DNA from: Planctomycetota bacterium
Lineage (GTDB): Bacteria; Planctomycetota; Phycisphaerae; UBA1845; UTPLA1
Direction: 5' to 3'
NCBI GenBank assembly: GCA_016235815.1
Contig: JACRIM010000026.1
Span: forward strand, 1 to 64,000
DNA length: 64,000 nt
Positions 57,794 through 64,000 of this stretch are shown in pieces. The stretch's first letter is position 1, and each line of letters begins with the position of its first letter. Both the position numbers and the translations under genes were made by a program. Under the pieces are notes generated by a model. That model saw only the letters and a program-made list of their open reading frames with translations, had not been told where the DNA came from and did not search any database.

Positions 57794-57895
57794 GGCGGCA
57801 CCCCGGATGGCGAAATGGGCTTGTGGGGCATTCTAGTCGAATGGTTGTTTTGGACAAGCAGGCGTGGGTAAAGAAGTGTGATCGGCGATGGGTGA

Positions 57896-60829
57896 TTACG
57901 GGTTGGGTTGGGTTGTTGGCGATTTGTCGCCGAGGGCGGTCCATAGCGGGTTGGCCGGGTAACGTGTACGTAGATTGCGGAGGATTGCCGTCGATGTGTC
58001 GGCGGGTGTTGCGGCGATCAGGTCGGTTGCAGCGCGAAGCGCCGCGGCATCATCGTTGTTGGCGATCGCGGCGTGGACGAGTGCGGCGAGGGCGCGCGGA
58101 TTCTTCGGCAGCAGTTCGACGGCGCGGCGGGCGAACCGGATCGCATCGGCCATTCGTGTGGTGGTGGCGAGGCAGCGGAGGGCGACGTCGGCGTTGGCGT
58201 TGGAGAGACGTTCCGGGGCGCGATCGGCTGAGATGTTCAGTCGCGAGAGTTGTACGGCGATGCCAGGCTCATTCCCTATCGCGATGAGGACGAGCAGGCG
58301 CGTGTCGCCGAGCGGGGCGACAAGCGGGATGTTGGTATCGGCCGATCCGCCGTTCACGCGATCAGCCTGGGCGAGCTGCTCAAGGCAGAGGGCGGCATCT
58401 GCAAGTGGGTCGGCGGCGAGACGGTAGCGCGCGCCTTCGTGCAGCGCAGCGGAGTGTGCGGCGGCGAGGCGCGAACCGGCGGCGCGGTACATCGAGATCG
58501 CCTTGTCGATGATGGCGACGGCCTCGGCTGGCTTTCCGGAGAGCGCCTTTGCCAGGGCAGCCGCGCGAAGCGTCTCGGGCGAAAGCTTGTCGCGCCACTT
58601 CTCCGGCGGTAGGTCGGCGTCCTGGGTTGCGAGGGTGTAGAGGTCATTGAGCGCCTGCGTGAGATCGTTCATCGCGGGGAGCTGGCGGAAGAGGGTGACA
58701 AAATCATCGCCGAACTCTCCGCCACGCAGGAGGCAGCGAAGCCAGTTGATGCGATCGAGTGCGGTCGCGCCGGCGTGGACTTTCCAGAGGGCCTGCACGC
58801 GGCCGATGAGGAAGGGGTCATCTTTCTGGCTCTGCATGAGGGCGCTGAGCATTCCGACCTGGGCGTCTTGCTCGGATTTCTCGAGACTGGCTTTCGCGGC
58901 GGGGTCCGTCGACTGTTTTGCCATGCGCTCGAAGGCGCGGGCGCGGTTGAGATACAACTCGGTCGCGATTCGGCTGACTTGGAGGAAGCGGGGGACGTCG
59001 CGTTCGAGGCTTACGATTCGCACCAGCGCGTCTTCGGCCATCGCCATTTGCTGTTTTGTTGGCGGACCATCAGAGGCTCGCAAGGCGTCGTCGAAGTCCA
59101 TGTTGCGCGCCGAGGCGGCGATCATGCGGGCTTGGGCACGCTGGAACGGGTCGAGGAACCAATCGGCCGCAAAGTCGGCGGGGGTAATGGCGGATGCGGC
59201 GCGTTGTCCATCGACATTGCGCGCGGCGGTGTAGCGGGCCAGCGCGGCGCGCCAGTCCTGCACACCGCGTAAGCCAAGCGCGAGCGCTGAAGCAAGGACA
59301 AACGCACCACCGAGTTTGACAGCACCGGAACCGAGACTCTGATCCGGCTCGGCCACGCGCGGCGGGCGGACGATGGTGCGGGCCATGGCCCAGAGCGCGG
59401 CCCAGACGGTGAGGAAGATCGGCGGCAGTCCCGGTTCGCGAATAGCGGGGTTTGTGCATTGGTCGACGACACCGGCGACAAGGGCTGCGCCGAGCGCGGC
59501 GGCGAGATATCGATCGGCCGCGGACATGGTGCGGTCGCAGAATTGAACGGTGCGCACGAGCGTGATGATGATGGCGACGAGATAGGCAATCGCGCCGACG
59601 AGGCCGAGGTCGCAGAGAAGTTCGAGGAATTCGTTGTGGGCGTGGCCGGTCCAGCTCCAGCCGTCGAAGCGGAGGATGCCGGGGTCATCGAGTTGATCCT
59701 CGCGGGCGAGTTGGCCGGCGAGCATGGAATAGGCACCGTCGCCGTTGCCGGCGATGGGTTTCTGGAAGAACAGGGTGAGCGCGTAGGGCCATTCATAAAG
59801 CACGCGGCTGCGGATGGAGGCGGTTCGCTGGCCGGGGGCGTCGGCCTGAAGGGCGCGGTGAAGAAGCGCGCTTCCCCCGAGTGCGGCGAGAATTGTGCCG
59901 AGGAGGAGCAATCGTCGCGTGAGGCGGCCGGTGAGGAAGACGGCGAGGGCGATGAATCCGGCGATGGCGCCGAGTTGGGCCGAGCGGGCGCGGGTGAGAT
60001 AGAGGGCGGCGGCGAGGATGAAGAGGCAGAGAAGGCTTGAAGCTTGAGGCTTGAGCCGTTCGGGGTGAGTGTTGTCTCTGCTTAAGTAGAAACCGATGGC
60101 AAGGAAAAGGCCGGGAAGCAGACAGGCGCCGAGCCAGAGTTCGTTGCCGAGGGGGTAGGCGAGGCGTTGGCCGGGCGTCATGCGAATCGCGTAATAGGCC
60201 AACGCGAGCGCGGCGGTCAGTGCGAGTGCGCCGAGCAGCGCGGCGGAGAGCGTGCGGGCGTGACGAATGCGAAGCATGGCGGCGAGCGGCCAGAGCCACG
60301 CGGTTTGAAGAAATCGCGCGTACATCTGCCCGCGGCACATGTCGGGTGCGTGGGAGTAGGTGGAGCTGAAGAAACTGACGATGAGCAGCAGAAGCCACCA
60401 GAAGTAGGGGCTGGCGGCGCGGGCCTTGAGATCGAGCAGGTCGTCGATGGTGAGTCGCGGAGTTCGCGCGGCGAGAATCATTCGCAGACCGGCGACGAGG
60501 GCAATGCAGGCCGCGCCGAGATAGAACGCGAGATTGCGGACTTCGATTCCGCGGGCCGTTGGATAGTTGCCGGAGAGGCCGAGCGTATCGACGACTCGTT
60601 TGAGGATTGTCGCGTCGTTCTTGTGGGCCTCGCTGAAGGCGGATGGGGATGTAAGAAGACAGTTCGCGAGCAGGGCGACTGCTGCAATGACGACCATTGC
60701 CGTCGAAAACATGCGCGCGGCCGGCGAGTCGTCGTTGAGGAAGCCCGGTGGGGCCTGCGGGATAACCAATGCGGAACCTTGTTCCAACGGAGGGGGGTTG
60801 GCGGGATCAGGCGAGGGCGCGTCGTGCAT
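57896..60829 (-). CDS. O-antigen-ligase-like membrane protein with TPR-like C-terminus
   Basis: About 977 residues from ATG 60829. The first half has 12 or so membrane helices with the Wzy_C motif GHAHNEFLELLCDLGLVGAIAYL near residue 415, as in O-antigen ligases and polymerases. The second half (about 540-977) is helical and alanine-rich with TPR-like repeats. It may join glycan chains to a lipid or protein acceptor, working with the EPS locus. LKPQASSLL (about 271) is coded by a repeat found also in radA. Confidence 0.8.
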   Translation of the reverse strand: MHDAPSPDPANPPPLEQGSALVIPQAPPGFLNDDSPAARMFSTAMVVIAAVALLANCLLTSPSAFSEAHKNDATILKRVVDTLGLSGNYPTARGIEVRNLAFYLGAACIALVAGLRMILAARTPRLTIDDLLDLKARAASPYFWWLLLLIVSFFSSTYSHAPDMCRGQMYARFLQTAWLWPLAAMLRIRHARTLSAALLGALALTAALALAYYAIRMTPGQRLAYPLGNELWLGACLLPGLFLAIGFYLSRDNTHPERLKPQASSLLCLFILAAALYLTRARSAQLGAIAGFIALAVFLTGRLTRRLLLLGTILAALGGSALLHRALQADAPGQRTASIRSRVLYEWPYALTLFFQKPIAGNGDGAYSMLAGQLAREDQLDDPGILRFDGWSWTGHAHNEFLELLCDLGLVGAIAYLVAIIITLVRTVQFCDRTMSAADRYLAAALGAALVAGVVDQCTNPAIREPGLPPIFLTVWAALWAMARTIVRPPRVAEPDQSLGSGAVKLGGAFVLASALALGLRGVQDWRAALARYTAARNVDGQRAASAITPADFAADWFLDPFQRAQARMIAASARNMDFDDALRASDGPPTKQQMAMAEDALVRIVSLERDVPRFLQVSRIATELYLNRARAFERMAKQSTDPAAKASLEKSEQDAQVGMLSALMQSQKDDPFLIGRVQALWKVHAGATALDRINWLRCLLRGGEFGDDFVTLFRQLPAMNDLTQALNDLYTLATQDADLPPEKWRDKLSPETLRAAALAKALSGKPAEAVAIIDKAISMYRAAGSRLAAAHSAALHEGARYRLAADPLADAALCLEQLAQADRVNGGSADTNIPLVAPLGDTRLLVLIAIGNEPGIAVQLSRLNISADRAPERLSNANADVALRCLATTTRMADAIRFARRAVELLPKNPRALAALVHAAIANNDDAAALRAATDLIAATPADTSTAILRNLRTRYPANPLWTALGDKSPTTQPNP
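60032..60056. repeat. aggcttgaagcttgaggcttgag repeat in a coding region
   Basis: Units of GCTTGAG encode LKPQAS on the minus strand in the ligase-like gene. Related copies lie in radA at 61761-61794. Confidence 0.55.
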
Positions 60830-62285
60830 CGGAGAGGCTTCCACAGGCGAGCAACTGTATACCATTCTCCTGCTTTGCGGGCGAGCGCGGCTTGGCGTCG
60901 CGGCCGGCGATGGCCTGCGGCAGGATGAACTGTTTGAAGCCGACGCGGGCGGCCTCGGAGATGCGCTGTCGTTGGTGGTGCACGGGTCGAAGCTCGGCGC
61001 CGAGGCCGAGTTCGCCGCAGACGACGGTGCCCGAGGGTAGAGTTCGATTGGTCATGGCGGAGATGACGGCGAGGGCGATGGCGAGGTCGGCGGCAGGCTC
61101 CTGCACGCGGACACCGCCGACGACATTCACGAACACATCCTGGTCGCCTACAACGCAGTCGGCATGTTTTTCGATGACGGCGAGGATCATGGCGACGCGG
61201 CCGGAGTCGACGCCCGTGGCCTTTCGTTTGGCCGAGCCGAAGACGGATTGGGCGCAGAGGGCCTGGACTTCGACGAGCAGGGTGCGTGTGCCTTCGCAGG
61301 CGGCGAGGATGACGGAGCCGGGGCGTGGTTCGCGCTGTTCCTGCAAGAAAAGTTTTGACGGATCGGCAACCGGGATGAGTCCGGCATCGGTGATCTCGAA
61401 GATGCCGAGTTCGTCGGTGCTGCCGAAGCGATTCTTGATGGTGCGGATGATGCGATGCGAGTGATAGCGGTCGCCTTCGAAATAAGCGACGCAGTCGACG
61501 AGGTGTTCGAGAATCTTGGGGCCGGCGATTGCGCCGTCCTTGGTGACGTGGCCGACAAGCAGTAGCGAGAAGTTCAGTTGCTTGGCGAGCCAGATGAGCC
61601 TGGCGGCGGAGTCGCGGAGTTGCGTGGCGGAACCCGGGGCGGAGGACATGTCGGGGCGATAGACCATCTGGATGGAGTCGATCATGACGACTTCGGGGCG
61701 CTCTTTCTCCACCAGGTTCGCGATGATGTCGAGGTTGGCCGTGGCGGAGGCGAGCATGGAGGAGGCTTGAGGCTTGAGGCCAGAGGCTTGAGGGTTGGCG
61801 TGCCGATTGTTTTTCTCAGGACCGGATGGCTTTTCAGTATCGGCGCTGGAGGGTTGAGTGAGGTGCAGACGGTCGGCGCGGAGTCGGATCTGGCCGAGGG
61901 ACTCTTCGCTGCTGATGTAGATCGTTTTGCGGCCGCTTACGGCGAGGGCGTGGCCGACTTGCAGGAGCAGGGTCGATTTGCCGATGCCCGGGTCGCCGCC
62001 GATGAGGATGGCGGAGCCGGGGACGATGCCTCCGCCGAGGACGCGGTCGAACTCGCCGATGCCGGTGGGGTAACGGCGCGTGCTGTCAGGGCGGATGTCG
62101 TCGAGCGGCGCGGCGACGGGCTGGTCGGTGGTGGCGAGGATGGGGCGGTGCAGGTCTTCGGTGACGTCGGTGATGGCCTGCTCGACGAGGCTGTTCCATT
62201 CGCCGCAGTCGGGGCATTTGCCCATCCATTTGGTCTGGGCGCGTCCGCAGTTGGAGCAGATGAATTGGGAGTGTTTTTTGGCCAT
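60807..62285 (-). CDS. radA: DNA repair protein RadA
   Basis: 492 residues from ATG 62285 (MAKKHSQFICSNCG). A C4 zinc finger (CSNC...CPDC) precedes a RecA-type ATPase with Walker A GGDPGIGKSTLL, the RadA motif KNRFGS, and a C-terminal Lon-like domain. It helps branch migration in recombination. About 35 residues (including PQASGLKPQASS) between the ATPase strands before DIIANLVEKERPE look like a repeat-derived insertion. Confidence 0.93.
   Translation of the reverse strand: MAKKHSQFICSNCGRAQTKWMGKCPDCGEWNSLVEQAITDVTEDLHRPILATTDQPVAAPLDDIRPDSTRRYPTGIGEFDRVLGGGIVPGSAILIGGDPGIGKSTLLLQVGHALAVSGRKTIYISSEESLGQIRLRADRLHLTQPSSADTEKPSGPEKNNRHANPQASGLKPQASSMLASATANLDIIANLVEKERPEVVMIDSIQMVYRPDMSSAPGSATQLRDSAARLIWLAKQLNFSLLLVGHVTKDGAIAGPKILEHLVDCVAYFEGDRYHSHRIIRTIKNRFGSTDELGIFEITDAGLIPVADPSKLFLQEQREPRPGSVILAACEGTRTLLVEVQALCAQSVFGSAKRKATGVDSGRVAMILAVIEKHADCVVGDQDVFVNVVGGVRVQEPAADLAIALAVISAMTNRTLPSGTVVCGELGLGAELRPVHHQRQRISEAARVGFKQFILPQAIAGRDAKPRSPAKQENGIQLLACGSLSDARRALA
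61761..61794. repeat. gaggcttgaggcttgag repeat in radA
   Basis: Repeats of GGCTTGAG encode PQASGLKPQAS on the minus strand, in a radA segment that I remember as shorter in other RadA proteins. Confidence 0.55.
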
Positions 62286-62325
62286 TTGGCAGGTGCCGTT
62301 CAAATCGTAGTCTTCGTATTTCGAA

Positions 62326-62592
62326 TCAAACCAGCTTGGAAGCCACTTTGTCGATTTCACGAAGCTTCCGTAGCAGGTCAGGGTTCATGTCCAATCGAAC
62401 ATAGCTTATGCCGAAAGCCAGTAGGGCGCTGTACTTTTGTTTGAAAACTAATCGCATTTGCCCTTTTCGACGGCAGAGCAAGGCAGAAGTCCTAATCTTT
62501 GCCAAGCCCACCAACTCCTCGCTGAATGGCCCGAAGTCGTGAATAACCTCTCCCAAGAACATCTTGCGTTCAATCCAATTGAACAAGCCCAT
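62326..62592 (-). CDS. small protein of unknown function upstream of radA
   Basis: 88 residues from ATG 62592; no signal peptide. It contains MFLGEVIHDFGPFSEELVGL and a lysine/arginine-rich second half. I recognise no family. It may be part of the accessory gene group with the DUF433/DUF5615 pair just upstream. Confidence 0.5.
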   Translation of the reverse strand: MGLFNWIERKMFLGEVIHDFGPFSEELVGLAKIRTSALLCRRKGQMRLVFKQKYSALLAFGISYVRLDMNPDLLRKLREIDKVASKLV

Positions 62593-62644
62593 GTGATACC
62601 TCCTGAATTCCAAAGCATAGACATCTGGGTGGAGCCAAGAGCCG

Positions 62645-63013
62645 TCACAGATTGCTGCGATGGGGCAGTGCGCGCACGCGGATTCGCCTCGGCGTTGCAG
62701 TTACGAAGTGTTCTAAGAGCCTTTGTTCCACATCGGGCCAAAGACTCGTGAATTGAATGAAAAGGTGTTCTGGCGATCCGGCCCTGATACGAAAATAGGC
62801 AACCCCCGGCGGTCGGACACCCTTTCTAAAAATGATATCTCCGAAGTCTCTGTCAAACGTGATCAGACATCGGTTGCCAGTCACCGCCTGATTTGCAATC
62901 TCCAAGTCTGAAGCACCAGAAGCGTCTTCTTGAACACTGGCGACATCGTGCCCCAATCCTCGCAGCCATCGTACGAGCGGCGCGTCAACGTTTTCATCGG
63001 TAAGCAGGCGCAT
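62645..63013 (-). CDS. DUF5615 PIN-like toxin
   Basis: 122 residues. MRLLTDENVDAPLVRWLRGLGHDV at the start and LITFDRDFGDIIF in the middle give the acidic residues of the DUF5615 (Mut7-C-like PIN) fold. It is the predicted toxic RNase of the pair. Its ATG overlaps the antitoxin stop by one base (TAATG). Confidence 0.85.
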   Translation of the reverse strand: MRLLTDENVDAPLVRWLRGLGHDVASVQEDASGASDLEIANQAVTGNRCLITFDRDFGDIIFRKGVRPPGVAYFRIRAGSPEHLFIQFTSLWPDVEQRLLEHFVTATPRRIRVRALPHRSNL

Positions 63014-63252
63014 TACCCTTCCTGCTCGGCCAAGAAAATGAACTCATCATTGGACAATGCCGCAGCGGCATAGGCTTGCGCCGCCCGTATCTGCTCCGGC
63101 TGCAAATGCGGATACGCTTCGACGATCTGCGCGTCGGTCCATCCGTCGCCCAGGCGCTCGAGAATTAGCTCCACGGTTATACGGGTGCCCTTGATGCACG
63201 GCTTGCCAGCCATCACTGCCGGATTGATTGAGACATGGTCTTGCCATTTCAT
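63013..63252 (-). CDS. DUF433 antitoxin
   Basis: 79 residues from ATG 63252 with GGGAG upstream. It has HVSINPAVMAGKPCIKGTRITVELILERL and YPHLQPEQIRAAQAYA, the DUF433 pattern. It overlaps the toxin start by one base. Together they form a DUF433/DUF5615 toxin-antitoxin module. A longer frame from 63666 runs over the divergent GTPase gene and is not used. Confidence 0.85.
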   Translation of the reverse strand: MKWQDHVSINPAVMAGKPCIKGTRITVELILERLGDGWTDAQIVEAYPHLQPEQIRAAQAYAAAALSNDEFIFLAEQEG

Positions 63253-63313
63253 AGGCCTGCTCCCAGAGAAATCATCTACACTTATTATAACAGGCTGGGT
63301 GGAAGGAACGTAG

Positions 63314-64000
63314 ATGGCCATTAACGCAACACCGATGTACGCCAAGGCCGAGGAGCGGTATCGCTCGGCGCATTCGCCGGCCGAGAAGGTCGCGGCGCTG
63401 GAAGAGATGTTGCGGCTGGTGCCGAAGCACAAGGCGAGCGAGAAGTTGCAGGCGCAGCTTAAGGAGAAGCTCAAGAACGCTCGCGAGACGATGGTGAAGA
63501 GCCAGGCGGCCAAGAGCGGCGGCCACGGTCCGGGTGATTTGTTCAGCATTCCGCGGCAGGGCGCGGGGCAGATTGTGCTGCTTGGTGCGCCGAATGTCGG
63601 CAAGAGTTCCATTGTTGGCGCGCTGACGGCGGCGAAGGTGGAGATTGCCGAGTTCCCCTTCAGCACGCACGCGGCCGTGCCGGGGATGGCGCGGCATGAG
63701 GATGTGCCGATTCAGTTGGTGGATATGCCGCCGATCATGGATGGGCACGCGCAGCCGGGGATGATGCAGGCGTATCGCGCGGCGGACGTGTTGCTCATCG
63801 TGGTTGATCTTGCGGCGATTGAATTGATCGATCAGTACGAGCAGAGCCTGAAACTTCTGACGGATCATCAACTGCGGCCGGTATCGATGCCGGTGCTGGA
63901 GTTTGACGAGGATGAAGAGGCAGCGATTCCGAAACGTGTGCTGGTCGTCGCGAACAAGTTTGATACACCGGGTGCGCAGGACAATTTCGACGGCTTCAAG
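63314..64000 (+). CDS. DRG-like GTPase, cut by the window edge
   Basis: 229 codons are seen from ATG 63314 (with GGAAGGA upstream) to the window edge, still open. The N-terminal helices MYAKAEERYRSAHSPAEKVA and LRLVPKHKASEKLQAQLKEK precede a GTPase domain with G1 GAPNVGKSS (about residue 97), G3 VDMPP and NKFDT-type G4 (ANKFD). This fits bacterial homologues of DRG/OBG GTPases, which usually end in a TGS domain lying outside the window. Probable role in translation or ribosome function. Confidence 0.85.
   Translation, partial: MAINATPMYAKAEERYRSAHSPAEKVAALEEMLRLVPKHKASEKLQAQLKEKLKNARETMVKSQAAKSGGHGPGDLFSIPRQGAGQIVLLGAPNVGKSSIVGALTAAKVEIAEFPFSTHAAVPGMARHEDVPIQLVDMPPIMDGHAQPGMMQAYRAADVLLIVVDLAAIELIDQYEQSLKLLTDHQLRPVSMPVLEFDEDEEAAIPKRVLVVANKFDTPGAQDNFDGFK

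Noticed and set aside
63253-63666. long N-terminal extension of the DUF433 antitoxin
   Set aside because: Runs antisense over the GTPase gene; the ATG at 63252 has a good ribosome-binding site and gives the family's usual length.

Overview
The window looks like chromosomal DNA of a high-GC planctomycete, probably a Phycisphaerae-like lineage. The reasons are an exosortase/PEP-CTERM system next to an exopolysaccharide locus, a flagellar gene (fliM), an RsbW/STAS pair, PQQ-like propeller and YceI secreted proteins, and many short dispersed palindromes of the kind seen in planctomycete genomes. The lineage is inferred from gene content only. No tRNA, rRNA or CRISPR array was found.

Layout. 0.4-2.5 kb: fragmentary hydrolase, small membrane protein and a PEP-CTERM protein. 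2.8-9.4 kb: CPA2 antiporter fused to a PTS EIIA domain, then lysine catabolism (lysine 6-aminotransferase and an ALDH7-type semialdehyde dehydrogenase) around a YceI protein. 9.4-12.5 kb: a compact modification/nuclease operon between two copies of a 21-bp sequence taken from the 3' end of the ALDH gene. 12.6-22.9 kb: orphan DUF433 gene, propeller protein, RAYT-type transposase, esterase, FliM, a secreted methyltransferase-like protein, RsbW/STAS and a C-terminal processing protease. 23-31.3 kb: replication-origin block (TPR/alpha-CTD protein, DnaA boxes, dnaA, dnaN, dciA, gyrB), followed by a small toxin-antitoxin pair between two copies of the gyrB 3' end. 31.4-46.2 kb: glycan locus with a GT-C-like membrane protein, NeuD-type acetyltransferase, polysaccharide export lipoprotein, exosortase, exosortase-associated protein, giant TPR protein, Wzc-like kinase and KdsD-like isomerase. 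46.3-63.3 kb, mostly minus strand: zinc-ribbon protein, apt, HtrA, CvpA-like protein, a degenerate and an intact GspE/PilB-type ATPase, a HEPN-like gene pair, guaB, an O-antigen-ligase-like protein, radA and a DUF433/DUF5615 pair. The right edge cuts a DRG-like GTPase.

How the genes work together. The exosortase, EpsI-like protein, export lipoprotein, Wzc kinase, ligase-like protein and sugar enzymes would build and export surface polysaccharide and sort PEP-CTERM proteins, such as the one at 1.4-2.5 kb. dnaA-dnaN-dciA-gyrB with flanking DnaA boxes marks the probable chromosomal origin.

The most unusual signals are these. (1) The DNA methyltransferase and the GIY-YIG nuclease at 9.5-12.1 kb share a homologous domain of about 130 residues, and the methyltransferase seems to end in a decayed GIY-YIG domain. 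(2) Two unrelated cargo modules, this one and the TA pair, each sit behind the 3' end of a core gene whose terminal bases are repeated at the far side, with no recombinase present. (3) Several families of short palindromic or tandem repeats have entered genes in frame, in a window that also holds a RAYT-like transposase.
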